NCBI GenBank assembly: GCA_038239345.1
Contig: JBBSEX010000038.1
Span: forward strand, 1-27,004
Source of the DNA: JBBSEX01 sp038239345
Lineage (GTDB): Bacteria; Acidobacteriota; Terriglobia; Bryobacterales; Bryobacteraceae
Reading direction: 5' to 3'
DNA length: 27,004 nt
The translations under genes and the position numbers were made by a program. Shown in pieces: positions 7,015 to 14,017 of this stretch. Every line of letters begins with the position of its first letter. The stretch's first letter is position 1. The notes beneath the pieces are model-generated. The model did not search any database. It saw only the letters and a program-made list of their open reading frames with translations, and was not told the origin of the DNA.

Positions 7015-8778
7015 TCAAAAACAAACCGCCTCGGGTCGCAGGGCGCACGCATCAATTACTTCCAATCCCCGGCATGAGTTGTAAGTGTGAGTCGCTACAA
7101 GATCTTTAGACCAACTGGGATCGATAGTTCTGTACACCCGTTCCTCGAAGCTGGTTTTATCTAATTTCAACACTTCGTTGAAAGCGAAGCTGAAGCCATA
7201 AGCCGGCCCGCAGTTCTGGCTGAGGCGCAGCAGTTGTTGCCCGCATTCTATCACGCGCCCGGCAGAACGAGCGTTCCGAACATCGGACGAAATGGGATTT
7301 TGGGGATGAGATCTCCAGTCACCGGTCAGCGAATCGCTGTAGAAAAGCATCCCTTTGGCTACTCCATCCCGTTCGGAAAGCGTTGTGAAAAACCACCACA
7401 GGCCGTCTTTTTGGTGCACAGTGGTATCCACCGCACTTACTCCTTTCAGAAGAACCTTTTCCGGTACCCATACATCGGGAAACTTTTCCGCGCGATACAA
7501 AACTACTTCCAGCGTGTCTGCCGACTCAGGGATCATGTAAACCTCTCCCTCATGCTCGAAAATCATGGGATAAGACAGATGAGCACCAGTATCCAGGCAA
7601 ACGCGAGAGGGACCGGGCTGTGCGTCCTGCCCGATTTCCGCATAACTGATCACTCCCCGGCCAGCTTGGTATAAGTAATCTTCGAAGAATACGTAGGTCA
7701 CTCCAGCGCGTTCGAAGAGAAAGGGATCCGCCCAGTAATGGCCTTTGGGTGACTCGACAAACTTGAAACCGGACATCCTAAGATCGCCATCGGGCCGGTA
7801 GAGAGGAGTGGCCCCGGCGCGGATGGCAATGCGCCAATGCAAGACCTTTTTGTTGATACGCTTCGTTAAGACTTTCGCGAGGGCTTTGGGCGCATTCGGG
7901 GCGAGCCACCTGAGCATATCGGCATTGCCCGGCACACGATAGATCTTCCGTTTACCCTTGTAAGGAGTGTCTGGAACAGCGCGATCCCGAACGTATTCCC
8001 AGCCGTGACTGTGAAGCTCATTCAGCTTCCAGATGACGAAGTGGGCGCTATCCCAATACGGTGAATACCGGTTCTTCGATACCAGCAACGACTCGTCAGT
8101 CCGGAACAACGCTTTCGAAAGGACCAAGCCGCCATCCAGGTCGCTGGTAAGTCGCTGGAGAATCACTCCACTGATCGGATTGCCCTCCAAAACCTCCCAG
8201 AACAGCGGCGGCCCCCCGCGATAATACTCGTTGTCCCCGTGATGATAGGACCAGACACCGTAGCGGGCGCAATCGAGAATATCTCCTCGCAGAATATTGA
8301 AGCCGAAGCGCAGCAGGACATCCAACTTGCGCTGGCGGATGGCGTCGATCGCATCGGGCGGAAACCGATGGACGAAACCTTTTTTGATTGGAACAACAAC
8401 GATACGATCCAGCCCTTTCAGAAGGGTCGAGCAATCCGCTACGTGAAGTGGATGATCCTGAGTCTGCTCCGCGCGCCGGCTATCCAACTTCTCGTAAAGG
8501 TCATACAGCAGCCTGCGCCGCAAGACCGGATCAACCAGCCGCCGCATCGCCGTGTGAGCAAATGAGTGCGGCCGGGTTTCCGATAGACCGGCGCCCTCGG
8601 TGTTCTCTCCGTTAAACACCAGCAGCGTCAACTCGATGAAGTTCGCATCGCGCAGGTTTTGGATGATGGCGGCAACCACTTGCTCGAGGTTTTCGCCATC
8701 CAGCATAACGCCGACGCGCAGTTTGGGCGCCGCGTCATTCGCTGCAATAGCAGACTTCAAATACAGAGAGCCAATCAC
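7015..8778 (-). CDS. Formyltransferase-like domain fused to a GINT1-like beta-propeller domain
   Basis: This is a 587-residue fusion. Residues about 20-250 resemble methionyl-tRNA/sugar formyltransferases: LDVLLRFGFNILRGDIL, then SYHHGDN (177-183) and YRGGPPLFW (186-194) where the catalytic N-x-H and YRG loop normally lie. The usual Asn is Ser here. Residues about 310-585 form a glycosidase-like five-bladed propeller (YWADPFLFE, YVFFEDY, YMIPES) of the type in glucosamine inositolphosphorylceramide transferase N-terminal regions. The protein probably formylates or otherwise modifies an amino sugar of a surface glycan (inference). The start used is GTG at 8778, 25 nt after the upstream methyltransferase stop, without a good Shine-Dalgarno; a TTG a few codons in is possible. 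Confidence 0.82.
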   Translation of the reverse strand: MIGSLYLKSAIAANDAAPKLRVGVMLDGENLEQVVAAIIQNLRDANFIELTLLVFNGENTEGAGLSETRPHSFAHTAMRRLVDPVLRRRLLYDLYEKLDSRRAEQTQDHPLHVADCSTLLKGLDRIVVVPIKKGFVHRFPPDAIDAIRQRKLDVLLRFGFNILRGDILDCARYGVWSYHHGDNEYYRGGPPLFWEVLEGNPISGVILQRLTSDLDGGLVLSKALFRTDESLLVSKNRYSPYWDSAHFVIWKLNELHSHGWEYVRDRAVPDTPYKGKRKIYRVPGNADMLRWLAPNAPKALAKVLTKRINKKVLHWRIAIRAGATPLYRPDGDLRMSGFKFVESPKGHYWADPFLFERAGVTYVFFEDYLYQAGRGVISYAEIGQDAQPGPSRVCLDTGAHLSYPMIFEHEGEVYMIPESADTLEVVLYRAEKFPDVWVPEKVLLKGVSAVDTTVHQKDGLWWFFTTLSERDGVAKGMLFYSDSLTGDWRSHPQNPISSDVRNARSAGRVIECGQQLLRLSQNCGPAYGFSFAFNEVLKLDKTSFEERVYRTIDPSWSKDLVATHTYNSCRGLEVIDACALRPEAVCF

Positions 8779-8803
8779 GTTTCAGCCTAGAGAATGAATC
8801 GGC

Positions 8804-9553
8804 CTATCCAGTGCGTTTCAATACGCCAATGATGTTCGTCCGCAGTTCCTTCAGGCTTTCGCGCTCGATCAAACGCAGCCATAATAATTCGATCAGTACC
8901 AGCGGACCCAACATAACGGTGGAAGCCGATGAGCTGGTCAGAATCAGACTCTCTACTTCAAAACCGCCTTGACGGGCCATTTGCTCAATCGTAGCCGCCG
9001 TGTTCATCCGGTACATCGTTGGGAATATATCTTCTGCCCGCCGATCCTCGAGAAAGGGAATAAGCCTGTTTTTAATTACGCCCGGAATCATGGATGCAAG
9101 TCGAACCAGCGGGCTGCGGAAATTCGGGGTGTGAAACACAAATGTTCCCCCGGGCTGCAGCACTCGCCTGATTTCCGCAAGAATGGCCGCGGGCTTCTCC
9201 ATATGCTCTACTACCATGTTGGCAGTCACGAAATCGAAAGTTTCCGCTGGAAACGGAAGCGCCTCTAGATTGCCCATCACTCTGGCGTGGATGGTCTGGT
9301 GCTTCAGCATGCCGGACAGATCCAGATCGATGCCCACCAGACACCTGGCTCTGGCCGCCAGTTCTGTTTCTTCGCGCAACATCCATTCGGCGAAAATCTG
9401 ATGACCGCATCCGAGGTCCAGCCAGGCCGGCCGGGGGGGAAGAGCGGCCCGGATCGCTTTGTGGTATTTGAACTGCGAGGTTGCCAACGTCGGGATGAGG
9501 CGCCGTTCGACGGCCCAGTACCACTTGTAGAACCTGTCACGGATGGCGCTCAA
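8804..9553 (-). CDS. Class I SAM-dependent methyltransferase
   Basis: This 249-residue protein has a Rossmann-type methyltransferase core. Motif I is WLDLGCGHQ (44-52), the acidic end of strand 2 is GIDLDLSG, LPFPAETFDFVTANMVVEHM is motif II/post-II, and LQPGGTFVFHTPN follows. The C-terminal region is hydrophobic (VMLGPLVLIELLWL) and may associate with membrane. The start is TTG at 9553, with GAGAG upstream. It is the first gene of a two-gene minus-strand unit with the formyltransferase fusion, and both lie in the glycan block, so a small-molecule or sugar substrate is likely. It is divergent from the methyltransferase at 9667. Confidence 0.88.
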   Translation of the reverse strand: MSAIRDRFYKWYWAVERRLIPTLATSQFKYHKAIRAALPPRPAWLDLGCGHQIFAEWMLREETELAARARCLVGIDLDLSGMLKHQTIHARVMGNLEALPFPAETFDFVTANMVVEHMEKPAAILAEIRRVLQPGGTFVFHTPNFRSPLVRLASMIPGVIKNRLIPFLEDRRAEDIFPTMYRMNTAATIEQMARQGGFEVESLILTSSSASTVMLGPLVLIELLWLRLIERESLKELRTNIIGVLKRTG

Positions 9554-9666
9554 AGTGCTTTTATTCTCTCAAGGTCCATCTATCAAGTGCGCGTCAATAC
9601 GCCAAATCGGTCTTTTAAAACAGTAAATACCCGGCTGATTTTGGTGTGCTACTCTGCGGGTTTAGG

Positions 9667-10485
9667 ATGGATACCCGCGAGGAGCGTTGGCGCCATGAGA
9701 GGCAATTCTTCGATGCTGAAGAATATCCAAGTGACCCGATCCCGAGCAATACAATAGAACGCTACGCCAGATGTGATCGGCCATTCCTGGCCGCCGAGCG
9801 CCCCTTTGCGATCATGGGCGACGTGAGAGGGAAAAGAGTTCTGGAGATCGGCTGCGGGGGCGGGGCCAACAGCGTGATCCTGGCACTGAAAGGCGCCACT
9901 GTCGTTGGCGTCGATATCTCTCCCAAGGCCATACAGGCAGCCCGCCAGTTGGCCGCCCGCCACGGCGTGGAAGACCGGGTAGACTTTCAGGCTATCCCGC
10001 TCGAATCGTACCTCGCGCTCAACCAGGGCCAACCCTTCGACGTCATTTGCGGATTTGCGGTCCTCCACCATTTGTTACCTGTCTTAGGGGAAACTCTGAC
10101 GCGGTTGGCCACGGCGGCACATCCCGAAACCACGTGGGTCTTCAGCGAGCCCGTGGCGACATCTCAATGGATGCAGAACCTTCGCCTCAGGCTGCCGTTG
10201 AAGGTCGACGGCACACCAGACGAGCGGCCGCTCAATAACGCTGACCTGGCCGTGATCAGGGAGCACCTGCCCGCTATGAAAATGGATCTGTTCTGCGCAA
10301 CATTGAGGTTCTGGACGCGCGCCTTCCCTGGCAGGTATGAGGATTACCCCACTCTGGTGCGCTCTCTCTACAATGCGCTGGGCAGGATCGACGCGGCGCT
10401 TCTTTCGGCGCCGATCTTTCGGCCACTGAGTTCCATCGCGGTCATTCATAGCGGCCCATTACAAGTGGCGCAATTCGCGGCCTGA
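9667..10485 (+). CDS. Class I SAM-dependent methyltransferase
   Basis: This 272-residue protein carries motif I VLEIGCGGG (58-66), GVDISPKAI and FDVICGFAVLHHL, a standard class I methyltransferase layout with a ~100-residue C-terminal cap. The ATG at 9667 was chosen; an in-frame GTG at 9646 would add seven residues, and neither has a strong Shine-Dalgarno. The last 47 codons (10345-10485) recur at 13516-13656 as a 94%-identical direct repeat. The substrate is unknown; the neighbourhood suggests glycan modification. Confidence 0.88.
   Translation: MDTREERWRHERQFFDAEEYPSDPIPSNTIERYARCDRPFLAAERPFAIMGDVRGKRVLEIGCGGGANSVILALKGATVVGVDISPKAIQAARQLAARHGVEDRVDFQAIPLESYLALNQGQPFDVICGFAVLHHLLPVLGETLTRLATAAHPETTWVFSEPVATSQWMQNLRLRLPLKVDGTPDERPLNNADLAVIREHLPAMKMDLFCATLRFWTRAFPGRYEDYPTLVRSLYNALGRIDAALLSAPIFRPLSSIAVIHSGPLQVAQFAA
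10345..10485 (+). repeat. Left 141-bp direct repeat: methyltransferase 3' end (possible attL-side)
   Basis: This segment aligns without gaps to 13516-13656 at a constant offset of 3171, with about eight mismatches by hand. It ends exactly at the methyltransferase stop codon. Most mismatches are silent or conservative. A 12-bp string TGCCGGCTACTC lies just after it (10498-10509) and also just overlaps the start of the right copy (13509-13520). The layout resembles insertion of an element into the 3' end of a gene. Confidence 0.9.
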
Positions 10486-10503
10486 TCTTGGTTTCGATGC
10501 CGG

Positions 10504-10676
10504 CTACTCTTGGGCGAGTAGCGGAGTGATGAGGTCAATAAAGTCTCTCGGCGTGATAATCTTTGTGGTCTTGTGGTCCTTGCTGAAATGAGCAGTGTTG
10601 CCGGTGATGAGGTAGTCAGCTTCAGCAGCCTCAGCGCACTCGTAGAAACGGTTGTCAGATTCGTGATCGGAAAGTG
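10504..10676 (-). pseudogene. C-terminal fragment of a PIN-domain (VapC-like) toxin
   Basis: The frame reads SDHESDNRFYECAEAAEA, then DYLITGN, and ends DFIDLITPLLAQE with a stop at 10504-10506. This is the C-terminal third of the PIN-family toxins in which D-D-D/N-R-F..CA..A.ADYLITGN precedes the last acidic residues. The N-terminal two thirds are missing. Upstream, on the same strand, the sequence changes to the tail of an IS630-type transposase, so an insertion probably cut the gene. An apparent ATG at 10701 belongs to the transposase tail and is not the native start. Confidence 0.75.
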
Positions 10677-10691
10677 TGAGTGTACTAGTGC

Positions 10692-10829
10692 TTAATTGCA
10701 TAGGTTAATAATCGTATTACGGAGTTGGCTGCCTTTGACATCCCGCTTGCGCCACTTGAACGGTTTAGCGTTTTCGTTGTGATTTTGTATGAAGGCGGCG
10801 ATGGCCTCGCTCAGTTCGTCCTCCCGCCG
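10692..10829 (-). mobile_element. IS630-family transposase C-terminal remnant
   Basis: Read on the minus strand, the frame gives ELSEAIAAFIQNHNENAKPF, then KWRKRDVKGSQLRNTIINLCN and a TAA stop at 10692-10694. This closely resembles the last ~45 residues of IS630-type DDE transposases. A TAG interrupts the frame just upstream at 10830-10832, so only the tail survives. Sequence after the stop (GCACTAGTAC on the minus strand) may be the end of the element, directly joined to the PIN fragment. It was recognised by motif memory only. Confidence 0.65.
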
Positions 10830-10866
10830 CTATTTTGAATTTGACTACCAACCAACGAATTCAGAT

Positions 10867-10956
10867 GTTCGTATCCCCTGCCGTGCACTGGCCGAATGCG
10901 AAGAGGTGCTCCGCCGCCCGCGCCTAAAGCTTGCTGATCCGGCGCTGGTGGCAGAC
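10867..10956 (+). pseudogene. Middle fragment of a PIN-domain toxin
   Basis: The plus-strand frame reads VRIPCRALAECEEVLRRPRL and KLADPALVAD. The L-A-E-x-E-E-V-L-R-R-P-R-L-K pattern is the central signature of PIN-family putative toxins, containing the second conserved acidic residue. The first strand with the catalytic Asp is not found upstream. Downstream the same frame runs directly into ParA-like sequence, so this is a fusion of gene fragments. It lies on the opposite strand to the PIN C-terminal fragment at 10504, so either an inversion or a second gene is involved. Confidence 0.6.
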
Positions 10957-11287
10957 ATTGTGCTGCTACCAGCCGGACCCTCGCCTTTGGACATCATGGC
11001 AGCGCGGGACGCGCTGGCTCTTACCAGAGATGCACGGGAGCAGCGGGGCGGGAAAAAGCCGCTGGTACGGTTTGTGCCGTCAAAGGTGCTCGCTCAGACC
11101 TCTCGGCAGGGATCTATCTAGTCGTCTTGAAGATCTTGGGGAGAAAGTGCTGCCAGCGATTGGGCAGCGGATCGCGGTGGCTGAGGCAGCGCTGCAAGGC
11201 TTGACCGTGGGGGAGTATGCGCCGGGATCAACGGCCCATGAGGAGTTTATTGAACTAACGAAAGCGGTGGAAAGGTTGCGGCCATGA
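10951..11287 (+). pseudogene. C-terminal fragment of a ParA-type partition ATPase, frameshifted
   Basis: The first frame reads IVLLPAGPSPLDIMAARDAL and later LVRFVPSKVLAQTS. After a shift near 11101 the second frame reads LGRDLSSRLEDLGEKVLPAI and continues to AHEEFIELTKAVERLRP. ParA proteins commonly have D-x-V-L-x-P-x-G-P-S-P-L-D and, later, ..T.LGR.L. Loss of one CT from CTCTCT at the junction would explain the shift and restore QTSLGRDL. The Walker A N-terminal half is absent, so the gene is dead. Its stop overlaps the next start as ATGA, the usual parA-partner coupling. Confidence 0.75.
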
Positions 11288-11574
11288 AAACTGAAAAAGC
11301 TCGGCTGGCAGATCTGGCCTTCAAGATGAAGGGGTCAACAGATCAGAAACAGGAAAGAAGTAAAGCGTCTATCCGAAAAGAGGCTTTCGGAAATACGATA
11401 ATAGAGGCGAACCCACCTCATGGCGAAAAGGGTGACTTCCGAAAAATCACAGTGACGCTGCCCCCGGAGGCCTACGAGCTGCTTGTGAAGGAGTAGTCGC
11501 GGCGGAAGATTGCCGGTGAGAAGGATCATCTGATTTCGTCGCTTGTACGTGAGACGGTCGTGAAGCATTTATGA
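11284..11574 (+). pseudogene. Partition-partner/ribbon-helix-helix protein with premature stop
   Basis: From the ATG at 11284 the frame reads MKTEKARLADLAFKMKGS and reaches FRKITVTLPPEAYELLVKE, then TAG at 11494-11496. The same frame continues without shift as SRRKIAGEKDHLISSLVRET and VVKHL to TGA at 11572-11574. The TLPPEAYELL...S.LVRE pattern is that of a ribbon-helix-helix DNA-binding domain, split here by a single nonsense codon. The intact form would be about 96 residues. It overlaps the ParA fragment by 4 nt, so it is probably the small centromere-binding partner of that ATPase. Confidence 0.7.
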
Positions 11575-11606
11575 GCTGAGCAGAAAATGGGTGATTCGCT
11601 CTTGCT

Positions 11607-11630
11607 CCGCGGAAGATGTTTCTTCCGCGG
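11607..11630 (+). promoter_or_regulatory. Perfect 10-bp stem-loop upstream of the manganese catalase
   Basis: CCGCGGAAGA (11607-11616) and TCTTCCGCGG (11621-11630) pair perfectly around the 4-nt loop TGTT. It lies 33 nt after the partition remnant and 54 nt before the catalase ATG. There is no T-tract. It could be a terminator for upstream reads, a leader structure, or an operator for catalase control. Confidence 0.55.
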
Positions 11631-11684
11631 TGGAGGAATTCAGAGCAACCTTTGGGTCTGTGGTGGATCTAACCTCAGAAAGCT

Positions 11685-12464
11685 ATGTACCATCACATTA
11701 AAAAACTCATGTACACCGTGCACATTGGGGTGCCGGACCCTAAGTTTGGAAACATGCTGTTAGAGCAGTTCGGTGGGGCTAACGGGGAGCTCGCTGCCGC
11801 AATGCAATACTCCATTCAAGGCCTCAACTGCGATGATCCGGAAAGAAAGGATCTTCTGATGGACATCGGGACAGAAGAGCTGAGCCATTTAGAAGTAGTT
11901 GGCACTTTGGCTCGCATGCATCTGAAGCCGATGAAATCCGATCGGGCGGCTGCCCATGCTGATCCTCTGATCGCCATTGCAGGAGGCGGTGGAGTTAGCC
12001 TTTACAACTCGATGGGCAGTGCGTGGACTGCAGATTATTTAAAAATATCCGGTGAACTGGATGTAGATTTGCGCAGCAACATCGCTGCAGAGGCACGAGC
12101 AAAAATCGTATATGAGCGCTTGATGAATTTCACCGATGACCAAGGTTCTCTCGATGCGCTGCAGTTCCTGATGACGCGGGAAATCACCCACATGAAGGCT
12201 TTTACAGCGGCGCTTGAAAGCATGGGCAAACCCGCCTTTTCTATTGGTTGCATTCCGCCCACTCCGGGCCTAGTGGATCAATTCTTCAATGATTCGACGG
12301 GGGTAGGAGATCGCGGCGAAAACGATGCGGAAGGCCCGTGGAACTCTGGCGGTGATTGGGTAAAAGTAAACAACCCAGCGTTTCACACATTGGAGTCCGC
12401 GTTGACCGGCGAGCGGACACCGACGGCCGGACCAGAAATTAGTGCGCGTAAAGGAAAGCGATAG
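11685..12464 (+). CDS. Manganese (non-haem) catalase
   Basis: This 259-residue ferritin-like four-helix protein converts hydrogen peroxide to water and oxygen at a dimanganese centre. Likely ligands by family pattern are Glu35 (NGELAAAMQY), Glu65 and His68 (TEELSHLE), Glu136 (IAAEARAKIVYERL) and His169 (TREITHMKAF). Residues 205-259 form the usual less conserved C-terminal extension (GPWNSGGDWVKV). It is slightly shorter than many family members but appears complete. The ATG at 11685 has only a weak AGAAAG upstream. It is followed after 15 nt by a second ferritin-like gene, making an oxidative-stress pair inside the degraded element. Confidence 0.93.
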   Translation: MYHHIKKLMYTVHIGVPDPKFGNMLLEQFGGANGELAAAMQYSIQGLNCDDPERKDLLMDIGTEELSHLEVVGTLARMHLKPMKSDRAAAHADPLIAIAGGGGVSLYNSMGSAWTADYLKISGELDVDLRSNIAAEARAKIVYERLMNFTDDQGSLDALQFLMTREITHMKAFTAALESMGKPAFSIGCIPPTPGLVDQFFNDSTGVGDRGENDAEGPWNSGGDWVKVNNPAFHTLESALTGERTPTAGPEISARKGKR

Positions 12465-12479
12465 GGAGTGAGATAATTC

Positions 12480-13037
12480 ATGGCACAACTTAAAGAACTA
12501 CTCGTCGAGGAATTACAGGATCTACTGCATGCGGAAGGGCAACTCGTCGCTGCACTGCCCAAAATGGCGGAAGCGGCTAATAACCCCAAGCTGAAGGAGG
12601 CGTTCGGGAAGCATTTAGTTCAGACCGAAGGCCATATCGAGCGGTTGAAGAAAGCCTTCGAACTCCTAGGAGAAAAAGCACAGCCGAAGCCCTGCAAAGC
12701 AATGATGGGCTTGGTGGAGGAGGGCAAGGAGACGATCGAGGAGGGCGGCGAAAAAGATCCCTTGATCGCCGACATTGCGTTGGTTGCTTCCGCTCAGCGA
12801 GTGGAGCATTACGAGATTGCCGGCTACGGTAATGTCCGCATTTTGGCGAGACTGATTGGAGAAATCGAAGTGGCTCACCTCCTGACCCACACTTTGGGTG
12901 AAGAAGAGGCAGCCGATCAGCTGCTGACGATGATTTCGGCGCCCATCCTACAACAGGCTGCTTTAGACGACAAGGATGTAATCGGAAAGAAAACGGGAAA
13001 TCGGCCAAGCAAGAAGCCGAATTTGACTTCTGTGTAA
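12480..13037 (+). CDS. YciE/YciF-type ferritin-like protein (DUF892)
   Basis: This is a 185-residue all-helical protein. The start (LKELLVEELQDLLHAEGQL) and the E-rich helices with HLVQTEGHIERLKKAFELL, QRVEHYEIAGYGN and LGEEEAADQLL match the DUF892/YciE family. These are ferritin-like diiron proteins often paired with manganese catalase and induced by stress. GGAGTGA about 9 nt upstream supports the ATG at 12480. The tight spacing with the catalase gene suggests co-transcription. The product is probably a soluble cytoplasmic protein; its reaction is not firmly known. Confidence 0.9.
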   Translation: MAQLKELLVEELQDLLHAEGQLVAALPKMAEAANNPKLKEAFGKHLVQTEGHIERLKKAFELLGEKAQPKPCKAMMGLVEEGKETIEEGGEKDPLIADIALVASAQRVEHYEIAGYGNVRILARLIGEIEVAHLLTHTLGEEEAADQLLTMISAPILQQAALDDKDVIGKKTGNRPSKKPNLTSV

Positions 13038-13093
13038 GGCAGTATGCATGGGGCGCGCCGCTGAATTGTAGAGCCGCCATTTCCTGCAATCGG

Positions 13094-13124
13094 CACATCA
13101 CGAATCTCAACTGTATTGAGCAGT
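13094..13124. repeat. 31-bp repeat, solitary copy of the DUF1780 right-end sequence
   Basis: This sequence matches 23861-23891 with about three mismatches and shares the 18-bp core CTCAACTGTATTGAGCAG (13106-13123). At the other locus that core is the right inverted repeat beside the DUF1780-like gene. No matching left end was found upstream here. It may be a leftover end of the same kind of element. Confidence 0.75.
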
Positions 13125-13146
13125 TGGCAAGGCGATTGTGCTTCGT

Positions 13147-13498
13147 TTAATACGCAATCCGCTCGACCTCGATGCCGGCGTGTTTGGCGCGGCGCTGATC
13201 ATCATGTGCACGTTGACTGGGGGAAGCGGTTCCCGGCTGGTGAGCTTGCCGTGCCTCATCGCTGGGAAGAGGGGAGCGGTCGGCTGAAAGTCCGGAAGCA
13301 GTCAACCACTCATCGCTCGAGGTTGTGGTGGCAGGGGAGTTCGTTAACCTTGCCGCCTTTTTCATGCAGCCGTACCCAGCCGCGACGCTTCTGGACATAG
13401 TAGTTCTTCCACCTTCATGCTCACGGCGGCGCCTACTCGGGTGAACGTGTAGCCCATGAGCGCGATCAAGGCGCGGAAAGCACCGATGTCTCTCCTTT
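13147..13498 (-). pseudogene. Degraded tyrosine recombinase (phage-type integrase)
   Basis: On the minus strand the sequence reads FRALIALMGYTFTRVGAAVS, MKVE, and after a one-base insertion (GAAGAACTAC for GAAGACTAC) YYVQKRRGWVRLHEKGGKVN and ELPCHHNLER. This is the Arg-box and following beta region of tyrosine integrases. A stop follows. The final part reads RRAKHAGIEVERIAY-stop at 13147-13149, which looks like the segment before the catalytic H-x-x-R joined directly to the gene's last residues, with the HxxR/Tyr region deleted. Frameshift, nonsense and deletion together mean it is dead. It abuts the right copy of the 141-bp repeat, as expected for an integrase beside its attachment site. Confidence 0.75.
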
Positions 13499-13515
13499 TT
13501 TGACGCTGTGCCGGC

Positions 13516-13656
13516 TACTCCACTCTGGTGCGCTCTCTCTACAATGCGCTGGGCAGGATCGACGCGGCCCTTCTTTCGGCCCCCGTCTTTCGGTCGCTGA
13601 GTTCCATCGCGGTCATTCATAGCGGCCCATTACAAGTGGCGAAATTCGCGGCCTGA
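13516..13656 (+). repeat. Right 141-bp direct repeat: second copy of a methyltransferase 3' end
   Basis: This segment aligns to 10345-10485 without gaps. Translated in the corresponding frame it gives YSTLVRSLYNALGRIDAALL and SAPVFRSLSSIAVIHSGPLQ to a stop at 13654-13656. The amino-acid changes are few and conservative, so the copy diverged as part of a functional gene elsewhere. Immediately upstream the sequence is unrelated to the methyltransferase. It is interpreted as a gene 3' end brought in with, or left by, an integrated element. Confidence 0.88.
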
Positions 13657-13687
13657 AACTTTTCAGGAGACTGGGCCGCAGCTTTAG

Positions 13688-14017
13688 TTAGCTGAACGGG
13701 ATTTCAATTTCGGTGTAGCTGCCAAGTGTAACTGCGTTCACTGTGGCAGCTATACGTTCGAGGTGCAATCTTACGCGCGACCATTTCGTTGATCCGGTCA
13801 AAACAACGATGGTAATCTTTCGCCCAGCAAGGTTCTGCTGATAACGGATTCTCCTGTCGGTCGTGAGCAACAGTTCAACCGCCGCTTCTTCTGCGGCGTT
13901 TAACAAAGCTCCGTTATTCAGCTTGTCCCATCCTCTGGCCTGCGCTGTAATGATGGTGTGGGTGGGAAGCACACGGGCAAGACCGCGTGGTGTTCCATGG
14001 TCAAAGAGAATGAGCAT
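13688..14017 (-). CDS. DUF5615-type PIN-like toxin
   Basis: This is a 109-residue protein. The start MLILFDHGTPRGLARVLPTH, LLTTDRRIRYQQNL and the tail match DUF5615 PIN-like proteins, in which the N-terminal Asp and the TTD motif are putative metal-binding nuclease residues. These are paired with DUF433 antitoxins. The ATG at 14017 lies 17 nt inside the upstream antitoxin gene, showing tight coupling. The gene appears intact, making this one of two complete TA pairs in the window. Activity as an RNase is inferred from the fold. Confidence 0.85.
   Translation of the reverse strand: MLILFDHGTPRGLARVLPTHTIITAQARGWDKLNNGALLNAAEEAAVELLLTTDRRIRYQQNLAGRKITIVVLTGSTKWSRVRLHLERIAATVNAVTLGSYTEIEIPFS

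Noticed and set aside
10789..11121. 110-codon chimeric open frame as a real gene
   Set aside because: Its start lies in the IS630 remnant, and its two halves match unrelated families (PIN middle and ParA C-terminus).
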